Source: Paenibacillus timonensis
Lineage (GTDB): Bacteria > Bacillota > Bacilli > Paenibacillales > Paenibacillaceae
DNA length: 32,658 nt
Direction: 5' to 3'
NCBI RefSeq assembly: GCF_022427145.1
Contig: NZ_JAKSXN010000060.1
Coordinates: forward strand, 1 to 32,658
Within the stretch, counting starts at the first letter, position 1. The number at the start of each line of letters is the position of its first letter. The notes beneath the pieces are model-generated. The model saw only the letters and a list, made by a program, of their open reading frames with translations. It did no database searches and was not told the origin of the DNA. Shown here piece after piece: positions 23,259 through 32,658 of the stretch. Made by a program: the position numbers and the translations under genes.

Positions 23259-26200
23259 TTAAATCAATTCGGATTTTTGCAGTAGTTTCTTCATGGTCAC
23301 GGCGACCTCCGCTCTACTCATGAATGCTTTTGGGGCAAGCAGGTTCGCGCCTCTCCCCGAAACCATTCCTGCCCGCAGGCAGTCCGCGATTCCCGCCATC
23401 GCCCATGGCGATGCATCCGCGATATCCGTGAAGGACGAAAGTCCTTCTTCCGTCTCTTGCTGGGGGAGTTTGGACTTCAAGCCGGTGAGCGCCATCGCTT
23501 TGGCCAGGACGGTCAGCGCTTGTTCCCGCGTCATTTTGTCCGACGGATGGAAAGTCCCGTTCTCGAACCCGTCGATGAAATGATAGGCATAAGCTGTATT
23601 TACTGCCCCGCTGTACCATGCCGTAGATTTTACGTCCGTGAACCGGGACGGGCCGTTCTCCAGCTCCAATCCCAAGGCGCTGACCAGAATGGCCGCAAAC
23701 TCTGCACGCGTAATATCGCGGTCGGGATCAAATATGCCTTCCGCAGTTCCGCCGACGATCATACGGGAACCCATGTCGTTCACTGCCTCCTTGGCCCAAT
23801 GCGTCGAAACATCCGGGAACTCCACCGGGTGCCAAACTACGGCGTAGGTACTGTTGGTTAAGCTTTTCGCTATGGCATATCGCTGCCCATCGATGACCAT
23901 AACCTTCGTGGGAACATGCCGTACCGTGCCATCCGGCTCGACGACGATAGCCGTCGTGATTTGAAGAGGGTCCGCGCCGTTTGGAATCGCGATTGTGCGT
24001 TCCACATAACCGCCAAATCCCGTTACTTCAACCTTGTTATCCTCCAAGACGCCACGCACCGTAAAATTCAACGGCGGTGCGACAAGGCTGGATTTTTGTT
24101 GCGCAGCCGCATGGTTAACAGCTTCCATGATATCGGATGTCGGGACGGCGATTTCGATTTGAACCTTCAGATCCGTCGAAGCGTCATCGGCGCCCAACTG
24201 ATCTTTGAGGTTGTCGAAATTGAGCTGCGATACGGGCAATGTGTACGCGGCACGCTTCGAAGTAATCTCAATGACCGCCTGCTTTAGCGCCATGCGCTGC
24301 AAGATGCGTCCGCCTATTTCTCCCACTACGACATCCGATTCGGCATTCACCCGGATCGAAACGACCGGGCGCTGCATCGCGGCGAGTCGGGCCCCCAGCT
24401 TTTCCCCATCGATAACCACGGTAGTCACCGTTTGATTATTTACGATAGCCGTCTTCACCGTGCCGACCTGCTCCAATTTGCCGTTAATCAGCACATTTGC
24501 GGCTTCCGGGACGGGGACTTGAGCGGTTGGAACAGGGGCAGGGACTGGAGCAGGAGCTGGCTCCTTTCCACCGCCGCTGGATGTCGTGGTAAGGACGAGC
24601 GGGGCGGAGGCTTGGGAAGCCGGACTGCGGCCTGCGTCGTTGATCGCCCTTACCGTAAAGGTGTAAACGCCGTCCGGCAAGCCCGGAATCGTAATCGGAC
24701 CCGCCGTCCCCGATACGACGATATTGCCCGGAGAAGCCGTTACCTCGTACGAGGTAATCGCACTCCCTCCATTGTCCGTAGGAGGCGTAAAGGAGACGAT
24801 AGCCGAATGGTTTCCGGCTACGGCCGTCACCTGGGTTGGTGCCGCCGGAACGTTCTTGGGCACGGCGCTGACTTCATTGGATGCGGCGCTGTCGCCGCCG
24901 GGATTCGTCGCTTTAACCCTAAAATAGTAAGTCGTCCCGTTGGTCAAGCCTGTTGCGTCATAGCTGTATACCGATCCGCTGACGGTTGCTACCGGATCGT
25001 CATAATCGCCGGAAGATGATCGCTGATACACAGCGTAAGTTACCGTACCGTAGACGGGGGCCCACTGGATCAGAACATGGCCGTCCCCCGCCGTCACCGA
25101 ATCGATGACCGGTCCGGCAAGCGATGGCCAAGGCAGCATCACGGGCGCGCTCGCGACCCCCGCCAAACCTGCTGCGTCAAAAGCCAATCGGGCGCCATTC
25201 ACACCTGCCGCGTTGGTTGCGCCCAGGTCGCTAAAGGTAACAACGCCTGCGTTTGCCGTGGCTGTGGTTGTTCCCGTAAGCGTCCACGCCCCCGTATCTT
25301 GCTTCGACACGGCGACGACGGTAGCACTATCGTTGACGCTCACATTCCCATAGTCGTCAAGCAGCGTTACGACAGGCTGCTGCGCGAAGGTTCCCCCATT
25401 GCTAGACGGAGCGGCAATGTCCGTGGTCAACCTCATTTCCGTCGCGCTGCCTGCGATTGGCGTGATCGTCAAAGGATCCGCCGCCGGCATGTTCACGCCC
25501 GCTACGCTCAAGCTGAGGGTCTGCGCCGCCGCTTTGTTCAGACTCAAGTCCATCGTGGCCACGCCGCCGGTAAAGTTCACGGTGACGACGTTAGGCGAAG
25601 CGGTCAAAGCTACCCCATCAAGGCTGCCGTAGGAGCCGTCCGGCGCCTGCAAGTAGCCCGAGAGCGTTACGTCATGCGGCCCAGTAAATGCAGTATCCGT
25701 GTCGCCCGTTCCATCCTTTACGGTCAACGTAATCTCATCGTCCGCACCGGCGACTGGATTCAGCGTTGCCGCCGAAGCGCTAACTGTACGTGCAGGAGCT
25801 ACCGGGAGCGTTACGGGCAGGCTCGTAATTTGCGCTAGTACTCCGGCATGAAAGACCAGTTGAGCACCGGTTATGCTCGCCGCATTGGTTGCGCCAAGAT
25901 CGCTGAAGGGGGCAACGCCCGCGCTTGCCGTAACCGAAGTCGTTCCCTTCAGCGTCCAATCGCCGGCGTCCTTCTTCAACGCGGTGACAACGGTTGAACT
26001 GTCGTTGACGCTCACATTCCCATAGGCATCGAGCAGTGTTACGACCGGCTGCTGCGTGAATACCCCGCCATTGCTGGACGGTGCCGCAATGTCCGTAGTC
26101 AGCTTCATTGCCGACGCATTACCTGCGATTGGCGTGAAGTTGAGCGGATTGGCCGACGGCGTGCTTACGCCTGCTACGTTAATGGAGATGACCTGCGCTT

Positions 26201-27293
26201 GAGCAAAGTGCAGTATTAATCCCGCCGTAGCAACGCCGTTTGTGAAGTTCACGCCAACGACCGTTGAATCCGACATCAGGGGCGCACCGTTGAAACTCCC
26301 ATAGGAGCCATCCGGGGCCGGCAGGTAACCTGAGATCGTAACCTCATGCGTTCCGTTAAACGCCGTATCTCGATTGCCAAATGCATCCGACACGCTCAAA
26401 TTAACCGCATTGCTCGCCCCGACAATCGGCGTGTGCGTTCCCGTTGAGGCGGTGACCGCAGACGGCGGTCCGGGTAAGAACTGAACCGTGGCCTTCGCCG
26501 CCAAGGCATTACCTCCGACGGTTGCGCTGATCGTCGAGGTGCCTGCCGTGGTAGAGGCCGTCAGCGTAGCCGTATAGGTACCGTTGTTATGATCCATTAC
26601 GCTGCCAACCGAACCTAACGTCGAGGAGATGGCCACCGCCGCTCCCCCGGTCGTAATATAGCTGCCTTGCCGGTCCTTAAGCCGCACCGTCACCGTTGCC
26701 TGGCTCGTCCCATCTGCCACCAAGCTGGATGTATCAACAGATAATTCACTCTCCTCCACAGAAACCGAGTAATCCGGAATCATGTAAGTCCTGAACGTAA
26801 GGTCTATACCATATGCGAACGTATATCCCCTCGGATAGTCGTCACTAGGGCTAGTATACCACCCAAAACCTGATGCCCCGCCTTGCTCGGTGGAAACAAC
26901 CATTCTGTACATCGTGTTCCGCTTCAACTCCGGGCCGTCCGCGGGAAAATCAACCCTCACCCAGCCAGATTTATAACCTGCACTCGAGCTCCCGGTAACC
27001 AGCAGTACCGACGGATTGCTTTCCTCATAAATATTTACCAGGATAGCCCCGGGTGAACCGTTCGTGTCCATCAGATTGAGTTCTATACCGCTGAGTTTCC
27101 CAGTAATCGACGGCGCAAAAGTCTGAAAACGCGAGCTTTCCTGATTCACCCACACGTTCCCATTTATTAAGGACTGTTCTTGATCAAGGATCTCAATTTC
27201 TGCAGCGGATGCTTCGCCAACCGGAAAACCAAAAGCCATCGTTAAGATAAGAAGTACCGCAATCCATTGCTTGTGTATTTTCAACACGTTCAT
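23259..27293 (-). CDS. SLH-domain cell-surface protein with Ig-like and fibronectin type III domains
   Basis: A 1344-residue exported surface protein. The signal peptide is 1-30 (IAVLLILTMAFGFPVGEASA). An N-terminal beta-sandwich (about 31-171) is followed by an invasin-like Ig module (about 178-273) and two tandem copies of a 224-residue unit (about 275-497 and 498-721; shared LTTDIAAPSSNGG and GYLxAPDGSYGS). Two Fn3 domains follow (about 723-811, 815-903), then a Pro-rich linker (908-930) and an unassigned region to about 1155. Three SLH modules end the chain (FPDVSTHWAKEAVNDM at 1159, FTDVKSTAWYSGAVNTAYAY at 1218, FTDIADASPWAMAGIADCLR at 1288). SLH modules anchor proteins to pyruvylated secondary wall polymer. 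No catalytic domain is evident, so an adhesin or scaffold role is likely. Its ATG has GGAG about 11 bases upstream. The gene lies 61 bp after the 57-codon gene. Confidence 0.95.
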   Translation of the reverse strand: MNVLKIHKQWIAVLLILTMAFGFPVGEASAAEIEILDQEQSLINGNVWVNQESSRFQTFAPSITGKLSGIELNLMDTNGSPGAILVNIYEESNPSVLLVTGSSSAGYKSGWVRVDFPADGPELKRNTMYRMVVSTEQGGASGFGWYTSPSDDYPRGYTFAYGIDLTFRTYMIPDYSVSVEESELSVDTSSLVADGTSQATVTVRLKDRQGSYITTGGAAVAISSTLGSVGSVMDHNNGTYTATLTASTTAGTSTISATVGGNALAAKATVQFLPGPPSAVTASTGTHTPIVGASNAVNLSVSDAFGNRDTAFNGTHEVTISGYLPAPDGSYGSFNGAPLMSDSTVVGVNFTNGVATAGLILHFAQAQVISINVAGVSTPSANPLNFTPIAGNASAMKLTTDIAAPSSNGGVFTQQPVVTLLDAYGNVSVNDSSTVVTALKKDAGDWTLKGTTSVTASAGVAPFSDLGATNAASITGAQLVFHAGVLAQITSLPVTLPVAPARTVSASAATLNPVAGADDEITLTVKDGTGDTDTAFTGPHDVTLSGYLQAPDGSYGSLDGVALTASPNVVTVNFTGGVATMDLSLNKAAAQTLSLSVAGVNMPAADPLTITPIAGSATEMRLTTDIAAPSSNGGTFAQQPVVTLLDDYGNVSVNDSATVVAVSKQDTGAWTLTGTTTATANAGVVTFSDLGATNAAGVNGARLAFDAAGLAGVASAPVMLPWPSLAGPVIDSVTAGDGHVLIQWAPVYGTVTYAVYQRSSSGDYDDPVATVSGSVYSYDATGLTNGTTYYFRVKATNPGGDSAASNEVSAVPKNVPAAPTQVTAVAGNHSAIVSFTPPTDNGGSAITSYEVTASPGNIVVSGTAGPITIPGLPDGVYTFTVRAINDAGRSPASQASAPLVLTTTSSGGGKEPAPAPVPAPVPTAQVPVPEAANVLINGKLEQVGTVKTAIVNNQTVTTVVIDGEKLGARLAAMQRPVVSIRVNAESDVVVGEIGGRILQRMALKQAVIEITSKRAAYTLPVSQLNFDNLKDQLGADDASTDLKVQIEIAVPTSDIMEAVNHAAAQQKSSLVAPPLNFTVRGVLEDNKVEVTGFGGYVERTIAIPNGADPLQITTAIVVEPDGTVRHVPTKVMVIDGQRYAIAKSLTNSTYAVVWHPVEFPDVSTHWAKEAVNDMGSRMIVGGTAEGIFDPDRDITRAEFAAILVSALGLELENGPSRFTDVKSTAWYSGAVNTAYAYHFIDGFENGTFHPSDKMTREQALTVLAKAMALTGLKSKLPQQETEEGLSSFTDIADASPWAMAGIADCLRAGMVSGRGANLLAPKAFMSRAEVAVTMKKLLQKSELI
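25131..26471 (-). repeat. Tandem 672-bp duplicated unit inside the SLH gene
   Basis: Residues 275-497 and 498-721 of the surface protein align over their whole length with a period of 224 residues: GYLPAPDGSYGSFNG against GYLQAPDGSYGSLDG, and QQPVVTLLDAYGNVSVNDSS against QQPVVTLLDDYGNVSVNDSA. The DNA is similarly repeated, for example GACGCTCACATTCCCATA in both units. This marks a fairly recent internal duplication. Confidence 0.85.
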
Positions 27294-27354
27294 TCGTCGT
27301 TAATCTCCATTCGTTTCAATGTTAGTCCCCTTGCCGTCCCCTTGGCCTCCTATT

Positions 27355-27528
27355 TCAAGTGGCCAACGTGTAGCAAGTCCCTACGACTAAAGCCCCCACA
27401 AAAAAGAGGCCGAAATACCACAACCAAAACTTCAGGCGCATGTTGGCTCCGTCATCCCACCACAATTTTACGAAGATTACGATTCCTAATAGCATGACGC
27501 TAACGAATGCAACCAAAAAATCCCCCAT
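27355..27528 (-). CDS. Small two-TM membrane protein, 57 residues
   Basis: A short frame below usual gene-calling limits. It begins MGDFLVAFVSVMLLGIVIFV (TM1), has a polar turn with KLWWDDGANMRLK, then a second hydrophobic helix FWLWYFGLFFVGALVVG and ends CYTLAT. The clean two-helix hairpin with a charged, Trp-rich turn supports a real coding gene. In-frame stop TGA lies just before the ATG at 27526-27528; GGTGAG seven bases upstream is a moderate ribosome site. It lies 61 bp upstream of the SLH-protein gene on the same strand and may be cotranscribed with it. I do not recognise a family. It may be an envelope stress or signalling peptide, but no function can be stated. Confidence 0.65.
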   Translation of the reverse strand: MGDFLVAFVSVMLLGIVIFVKLWWDDGANMRLKFWLWYFGLFFVGALVVGTCYTLAT

Positions 27529-27610
27529 TTTTCAACTCACCCATTCCCTTCAACACCTTCACATCTTCGCGAATATATTCATTAAAATTAAAACAACCCC
27601 GTGTCTTTCT

Positions 27611-27683
27611 CCATACCTCCAAAGGAGTATCTTTTCATTCGAGCGTTGAATCGGGAGAGAGATCTACCCCAAAAGGGGTATGG
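27611..27683. repeat. Two related hairpins in a divergent intergenic region
   Basis: CCATACCTCCAAAGGAGTAT (27611-27630, stem CTCC/GGAG plus flanking TA pairs around a bulged C) and CTACCCCAAAAGGGGTATGG (27664-27683, perfect stem TACCCC/GGGGTA, AAAA loop). The outer ends CCATACC and GGTATGG are inverse copies, so the 73-bp block is itself dyad-like. The block lies between the divergent 57-codon gene and the three-TM membrane gene. Operator pair or mRNA structure; no known riboswitch was recognised. The rest of 27529-27766 shows no gene. Confidence 0.5.
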
Positions 27684-27766
27684 CGTTTTCGGTTGCAGCG
27701 CTTTATGATAATGACCATATTCATTAAAAAAAAATGCAAATGGTTCCCTCAAGAAAGGAGACGCCG

Positions 27767-28105
27767 ATGTTAGCCGGTCAAACTGTAAATGAGGCCCGAG
27801 GAAACCGGGTTTCTCTCGTGATCAACATCATCAGCCATAGTTTATACATCCTATCCCTCCCCGTTTTGTATGTTGTAGCCATGTTCTCCGCCATGCTGTT
27901 CGACGACCCGGGTTCCGAGCCTTTTTGGCCGGCCACGGTGTTTTATTACGCTTTAAAAAGCTATCCCTACATCGCCATCGCGATGATCGTCTTAGCCTGG
28001 ATTTTGTTCAAAAGAAGGCAATACCGCTGGACTTACGTGCTGAACGCGGTTCCCATCGTTTTCATGTTGCTCGGGACCTTGCCTTTTGTGATTTTCGGCG
28101 AATAA
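27767..28105 (+). CDS. Hypothetical three-TM membrane protein
   Basis: A 112-residue protein. After a short polar N-terminus come three hydrophobic helices: INIISHSLYILSLPVLYVVA, then YYALKSYPYIAIAMIVLAWI and VLNAVPIVFMLLGTLPFVIF. Basic residues (FKRRQYRW) lie between helices two and three, and the acidic loop FDDPGSEPFW between one and two. The start at the ATG at 27767 is supported by AAAGGAG six bases upstream; the frame extends 11 codons further without a good site. It precedes the large LuxR-type regulator by 91 bp in the same direction. I do not recognise the family. The position suggests independent or operon expression with the regulator, but nothing shows a common function. Confidence 0.75.
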   Translation: MLAGQTVNEARGNRVSLVINIISHSLYILSLPVLYVVAMFSAMLFDDPGSEPFWPATVFYYALKSYPYIAIAMIVLAWILFKRRQYRWTYVLNAVPIVFMLLGTLPFVIFGE

Positions 28106-28196
28106 ACAAGGCCTAAATTTGAAAATTCAAATTGTTAGAAAACCTTGATTCCATTAATATAGGAGGTAACGTTGTTGGATTTGAGGTGCTAAGGCC

Positions 28197-31100
28197 ATGG
28201 GGAACCATCATCATAACGAGCGCGGCACTGCCGGAATGCAGACTGGACAAGTCGTCTCCGGTATGACGCTTAGAGAATATTTGAATCGATTTACCTACAT
28301 AGAACCCAAAGTTTTTGTGAAAATAGCCAGGTCGCTGACCACCTGTGTCGGCAAGCTTCATCAGCAGCAAACCCTTCATCTCGATTTACGGCCGGAACGG
28401 ATCGGAATCCACCCCACTACGCTGCAAGTTGATTTGTTGGACTCGGGGGATGCCGTATCCCGGACGACCGGTGGTTACTTGCGACCGGGTGGAAGCGGTG
28501 TTTCCAATGAGTCCCTCCCCTATTGCTCTCCTGAAAATACCGGACGAATGCAGCGACCTATAGATGAACGAAGCGACCTCTATTCGTTAGGGGTCATTTT
28601 CTATGAAATGCTGGCCGGGGCCCTTCCTTTTCAGTCGGACAATCCGTTGGAATGGATTTATATGCACTTAACGCAAAGTCCGGCGTCTCTATCGGATCGA
28701 GGTCGAGTGCTGCCCTACGGTTTGGAATCCATTGTGATGAAGCTTCTCGAGAAAAATCCCGATCAACGTTACCAAAATACCGGTTATCTGAATGCCGACC
28801 TGGACAAAATCGGTTTTTCTCATCAGACGTTATTCATAGAGCAAGGTTTCTACGGTCGGGAACACGAGGCTTCCATGCTCTCGCAGGCTTTCTATTCCAC
28901 TTGTCTAGGTTCTACGGAAATCGTTTATGTTTCAGGCGAAGCGGGGATTGGGAAGACGAGCTTAATTGAAGAGGTTTTTCGAAATCAGCAGCTTACCCGG
29001 AATTTCTTCTACATCACCGGCAAATTCGAACAAATCTCCACAGAAAGCCCTTATCATGCCATCATCCAGGCTTTTCGCGGGTTGATGCGGCATTTGCTTG
29101 GCCAACGAAAAGATCAAATCGAGCGATGGAGACAGAAGCTGAAGTTCGCTTTAGGCATAAATGCGAATGTCATGACGGAAATCATTCCTGAGGCCGGACT
29201 GATCCTGGGAGATACATCGCCTTCGGAAAAGCTGCAGGCACCCGAGACGCAAAAGCGCTTTTTTTATGTTTTTCGGAAATTTGTTCAGGTTCTGGCCTCG
29301 AAAGAGCACCCGCTCGTCCTTGTCATCGACGATTTGCAGTGGGCGGATTTCTCATCACTTCAGCTCATCCATACGCTATTATGCGATCCGGAGTGCCAAT
29401 ATTTGATGTTTGTGTGCGCCTACCGGGATACAGAGATGGACCAAAGCAAGCTGCCCGGTTACGCTCCCGGCGGAAGGGGCATCGATCAGGCTGCCACCGT
29501 CCGCCAAATCCATCTCTCCCCGCTCAGCCTTACACATCTAAATCGAATCGTGATGGAGACGCTAAATCGTCCGGCAGAGGATACCTTCCCCCTGACAGAA
29601 CTCCTGTACCATCAATCCGGAGGCAACCCGTTTCATTTCAAACAAATCTGGCTTCGTCTTCAGGACGATCACATTCTGCGATACAACGATAAGCTCCGGC
29701 GCTGGAAGTGGGATTTGGGTCGGATCATCGAGCAGATTCCCAGCTACGCCATCGACGATTTGATCGAGCATAAGCTAAGTCGCCTGCCTGCTGCATCGCA
29801 AGAGCTGCTTCATGTAGCGGCCTGCGTGGGAAGCAGCTTCGATCCTGATTTCATCGCCCGCGTTTTGAACCGTTCGCAAGACGAAATGTCCGGCGAATGG
29901 TCTTCCCTCGAGGCGGAGGGCCTGATCCTCTCTTCTGCCACAGGCGAATTTCAGTTCGCCCACGACCATATTCAGGAGCTGGCGTATAACCGGATCGATG
30001 ATCTTTCAAAACAGGACATTCACGTACGTATTGGAAGATACCTGCTGGAACAGAACGCCCTGGGCGGAGACTTGCCGTTTGATATCGTGAACCATTTAAA
30101 CCGGGGATCGCAAAAGATAACAGGCGATCAAGAATTAATTTCGCTAATCAGACTGAATCTCGATGCAGGCCATCGCGCGAAGTCCTCTTCCGCTTACGAC
30201 GTGGCGCTCGGATACTTTAATAGGGCCATAGAATTGCTTGACGCGAAAGCCTGGAGCGGTGAGTTTGAGCTCGCCTTCGAATTGCACGCCCAAAAGGCGG
30301 AATGCGAGTATTTGAGCGGCAATCACGAAGCGTCCGACCGGGTCATCGGCGTTTTGACCGCCCATGCCCGAAACTCGATTGAACGCAGCCGCGTGCAAAT
30401 GATCCGAATCATGCAATGCGTCAACCAGGGAAAATATCTGGAGAGTATCGCGTTAGGCCTTGAAAGCTTACGAGAGCATAACATTTACATACCGCTTGAA
30501 CCGGAAGGTTCCATGCTGGAAATGGAAGAGAGTCGGATCGATATCCTTCTCCAGGACCCGTTCGACAAGTTCGACAAGCTGGTTCAGTTGGAGGAAATGA
30601 ACGATCCCGACCGGATCGCCGCAATGAATCTGATCTATGCGATTATTGCTGCTACCTTTTTCTCCGATAAGAAGGTTTTCTTTCTATTGGTATGCAGAGC
30701 CATCGAGCTTTCCGTAAAGCATGGCAACACGCCTGCCTCCGCAGCCATTTATTCCTCTTTCGGGATGCTGCAGGGCATCACGCTCGGCAAATACGATAAA
30801 GGCATGAAGCTAGCCAAGATCGCCATCGAGCTTGCGGAACGCTACAAGGTTACGCCGATCAAAAGCCTTACTTATTTGATCTACGGCGGCGTACTATGCC
30901 AATTTGCCGGTGATGCCCGGGAAGGCGACGATTATTTGGTCAAGGCGCTCCGGTTCGGCTTGGATTCGGGGGATTACGTATTTGCCAGCTATTCGATGGG
31001 AGCGCACGTAAATTCATTATTTACGCGAGCCACCTTAAGTGATTTGTCCAAAACGATGGCGGAATACCTGACCGTTTTGGCCACTACAAAGGATGAGTTC

Positions 31101-32648
31101 GTAAGGCAAAACTTTTTCCTTTACCAAGGATGGGTTAAGGCCCTTCAGGGGCGGACCATTGCACCCGACTCCTTTAGCGACGCTGAATTTAGTGAAGAAG
31201 AGTTTTTGAGTCGTATTAGCCAAGATGACACTGCAGCGACCAGTTTGTTTCAATACTGCACCTATAAAGTCCAACTTCATTATTTGTTGGGGAATCATCA
31301 GGAAGCCATTCGTTGGGCGCGGGAAGCCAATACCCATGAGGCATATGCTACGCATTTGCCTCATTTGCCGGAATGCCTGTTTTATGAAACGCTAGCCCTT
31401 TTAGCCGAATCTCCGCGATCGGAACATTGGTTGCAAATGAAAGAATACGCGATTCGCAACATTTCCCGTTTCGGCAATTGGGCCGAGTGGAGTCCGGTCA
31501 ATTTCCAACCACGGCATGACCTGCTTCAAGCGGAGTTGGCACGTTCCGACGGCCAACTCTCCATGGCCGAGGCTTTGTATGATAAGGCGATTCGAGAAGC
31601 AAGAGAACGAGACGATATCCGAACAACAAGCCTAGCGGGCGAACTCGCGGCTAACCACTTCTGGAGTCGCGGCCAGAGAAAGTCGGCGTTGTATTATTTG
31701 GAGTTGGGATTAAAGGGGTATACGAAATGGGAGGTTTACTTGAAGTCAACGCAATTGGAGGAGCGCCTCCTGCGTTGGCAACAGCATGAAGAGGCCCGCG
31801 TAACGGCTGATCCATCATCGGCTTCGACAGACGATCCTAATGCCGTACTAGCGGAGGAGGCTGCCGACATACGGCACGATTTCGCTTCCATGGACAACCT
31901 TGATGTAGCAGCGATTCTCCAAACGACGCAAACGATCTCGAATCTGGCCGACACGGACGCCATGCTTGCGGAAATCATGAATGCCATGATGAAACATGCG
32001 GGGGCAAGCAACGGTGCTCTGCTGACGGGCCATCATGATGATCTTTACCTTCAGGTGTACGTTGACGCGGAGGCTCCAACTGCTCCTTTTCCCGTGGAAC
32101 TGAATGACAGTTCCCTTCTTCCGGAAGGAATCATCCGTTATGTCTTTCGTACGCAAGAGGCGGTCCTATATGCCGCGGGAGAGGAAAGCTGGCTAATTCA
32201 TAACCCGTATATCGCGAAGTACCGGCCGCAATCGGTGCTCTGCATCCCCGTCATGCTTCACGGCATGATGTTGGGCGTACTTTACCTTGAAAACAGGCTG
32301 GCAAGCGGCGTATTTTCGCACGATCAGGCTGCGTTTCTTTTGGCTATGGCTTCATACGGTATATTGATGTGCGTCTTGCAAGGATCGACGGAACCTTCCC
32401 CTGCGGAGCCGGATTCAGCGGAAGACTCCGCTCCGCAACCGGACAGGATCGAAGAACCGCTGACGGAACGTGAGGTTGAGGTGCTTGGTTTGCTGGCGGC
32501 AGGATTATCCAACAAGGAGATCGCAGACCATTTGATTATCGCCATCGGTACGGTAAAAGTCCATGTAAAAAATATTTTTGCCAAATTAAAGGTCAACCGT
32601 CGCACAAAAGCCATCGCGCAAGCCAAGGAATTGAAACTTCTGGATTAA
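28197..32648 (+). CDS. Multidomain regulator: degenerate kinase lobe, AAA ATPase, GAF, LuxR HTH
   Basis: A 1483-residue cytosolic regulator. Residues about 22-206 resemble the C-lobe of a Ser/Thr kinase: [10 protein letters not shown] (catalytic-loop Asp63, the Asn five on is Arg), LLDSGDA replacing DFG (82-84), YCSPENTG (APE-like), [19 protein letters not shown]. There is no Gly-rich loop or VAIK lysine, so a pseudokinase is likely. Then comes an AAA/STAND-type ATPase: Walker [10 protein letters not shown] (247-255), Walker [13 protein letters not shown] (373-384). A long helical, TPR-like region (about 650-1210), a GAF domain (about 1234-1385) and a LuxR/FixJ HTH (about 1420-1481: [20 protein letters not shown]) follow. 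A related architecture in other bacteria ends in a histidine kinase, here replaced by DNA binding. The ATG has GAGGTG eight bases upstream. The targets and signal are unknown. Confidence 0.9.
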   Translation: MGNHHHNERGTAGMQTGQVVSGMTLREYLNRFTYIEPKVFVKIARSLTTCVGKLHQQQTLHLDLRPERIGIHPTTLQVDLLDSGDAVSRTTGGYLRPGGSGVSNESLPYCSPENTGRMQRPIDERSDLYSLGVIFYEMLAGALPFQSDNPLEWIYMHLTQSPASLSDRGRVLPYGLESIVMKLLEKNPDQRYQNTGYLNADLDKIGFSHQTLFIEQGFYGREHEASMLSQAFYSTCLGSTEIVYVSGEAGIGKTSLIEEVFRNQQLTRNFFYITGKFEQISTESPYHAIIQAFRGLMRHLLGQRKDQIERWRQKLKFALGINANVMTEIIPEAGLILGDTSPSEKLQAPETQKRFFYVFRKFVQVLASKEHPLVLVIDDLQWADFSSLQLIHTLLCDPECQYLMFVCAYRDTEMDQSKLPGYAPGGRGIDQAATVRQIHLSPLSLTHLNRIVMETLNRPAEDTFPLTELLYHQSGGNPFHFKQIWLRLQDDHILRYNDKLRRWKWDLGRIIEQIPSYAIDDLIEHKLSRLPAASQELLHVAACVGSSFDPDFIARVLNRSQDEMSGEWSSLEAEGLILSSATGEFQFAHDHIQELAYNRIDDLSKQDIHVRIGRYLLEQNALGGDLPFDIVNHLNRGSQKITGDQELISLIRLNLDAGHRAKSSSAYDVALGYFNRAIELLDAKAWSGEFELAFELHAQKAECEYLSGNHEASDRVIGVLTAHARNSIERSRVQMIRIMQCVNQGKYLESIALGLESLREHNIYIPLEPEGSMLEMEESRIDILLQDPFDKFDKLVQLEEMNDPDRIAAMNLIYAIIAATFFSDKKVFFLLVCRAIELSVKHGNTPASAAIYSSFGMLQGITLGKYDKGMKLAKIAIELAERYKVTPIKSLTYLIYGGVLCQFAGDAREGDDYLVKALRFGLDSGDYVFASYSMGAHVNSLFTRATLSDLSKTMAEYLTVLATTKDEFVRQNFFLYQGWVKALQGRTIAPDSFSDAEFSEEEFLSRISQDDTAATSLFQYCTYKVQLHYLLGNHQEAIRWAREANTHEAYATHLPHLPECLFYETLALLAESPRSEHWLQMKEYAIRNISRFGNWAEWSPVNFQPRHDLLQAELARSDGQLSMAEALYDKAIREARERDDIRTTSLAGELAANHFWSRGQRKSALYYLELGLKGYTKWEVYLKSTQLEERLLRWQQHEEARVTADPSSASTDDPNAVLAEEAADIRHDFASMDNLDVAAILQTTQTISNLADTDAMLAEIMNAMMKHAGASNGALLTGHHDDLYLQVYVDAEAPTAPFPVELNDSSLLPEGIIRYVFRTQEAVLYAAGEESWLIHNPYIAKYRPQSVLCIPVMLHGMMLGVLYLENRLASGVFSHDQAAFLLAMASYGILMCVLQGSTEPSPAEPDSAEDSAPQPDRIEEPLTEREVEVLGLLAAGLSNKEIADHLIIAIGTVKVHVKNIFAKLKVNRRTKAIAQAKELKLLD

Positions 32649-32658
32649 CTCCGTACGT

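Noticed and set aside
24432..25838. Plus-strand open frames of about 195 and 253 codons
   Set aside because: They are antisense to the repeats of the SLH protein and are Arg/Gly-rich without a ribosome site or motif.
27651..27700. CGGGAGAGAGATC resembling the opening of a glycine riboswitch
   Set aside because: The following conserved GCCGAAGGGGCAA-type core and the second stem do not appear; the downstream gene is a membrane protein unrelated to glycine use.

Overview
The window looks like chromosomal DNA from a spore-former of the Paenibacillaceae (Paenibacillus or Cohnella type). The grounds are moderately high G+C, strong AGGAGG-type ribosome sites with frequent TTG and GTG starts, a protein with three C-terminal SLH modules, a Lpl/Ytc-type sugar ABC transporter driven by a membrane-anchored AraC regulator, and a stalk-domain protein. 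These are family-level inferences; no rRNA or other taxonomic marker is present. I count 19 protein genes, including one of 57 codons and one with an apparent frameshift, and see no tRNA, rRNA, CRISPR array, insertion sequence or phage genes.

Layout. 40-2572: an aldo/keto reductase diverges from a MocR/GntR regulator. 2641-5430: a YhgE/Pip-type membrane protein whose reading frame is broken near its N-terminus, followed by a TetR regulator. A bidirectional hairpin at 5454-5482 closes this side. 5509-15475 (minus strand): a carbohydrate-uptake locus. Reading along the minus strand it has a two-TM AraC sensor-regulator, a solute-binding lipoprotein and a strong terminator, then a second transcription unit with two permeases, a paralogous solute-binding lipoprotein and two Gfo/Idh/MocA dehydrogenases. 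One 13-bp sequence lies upstream of both transcription units, which suggests a small AraC regulon. 15666-19642: a secreted two-gene cassette, a FecR-domain/coiled-coil/Ig-like protein followed by a six-repeat NHL propeller with a C-terminal stalk domain.

19709-23105 (minus strand): a GNAT acetyltransferase, an ABC-2 exporter (ATPase plus permease) preceded by its own TetR gene with matching palindromic operators, and a VOC/PhnB-like protein. 23259-27528 (minus strand): a 1344-residue SLH surface protein and, just upstream, a 57-residue two-TM protein. 27767-32648: a three-TM membrane protein, then a 1483-residue regulator with a kinase C-lobe-like segment, AAA ATPase, helical-repeat region, GAF and LuxR HTH.

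How the parts fit: the AraC protein probably senses a ligand outside the cell and switches on uptake of a sugar or oligosaccharide that the Gfo/Idh enzymes then oxidise. The TetR-ABC unit is a self-contained, autoregulated efflux or resistance-like module. The surface proteins act at the envelope. The most informative non-coding signals are the shared 13-mers, the paired TetR operators and the TACCCC/GGGGTA hairpins at 27611-27683. I do not see a clear new defence or biosynthetic system; the least conventional items are the truncated kinase/AAA/LuxR regulator and the FecR-NHL-stalk cassette.
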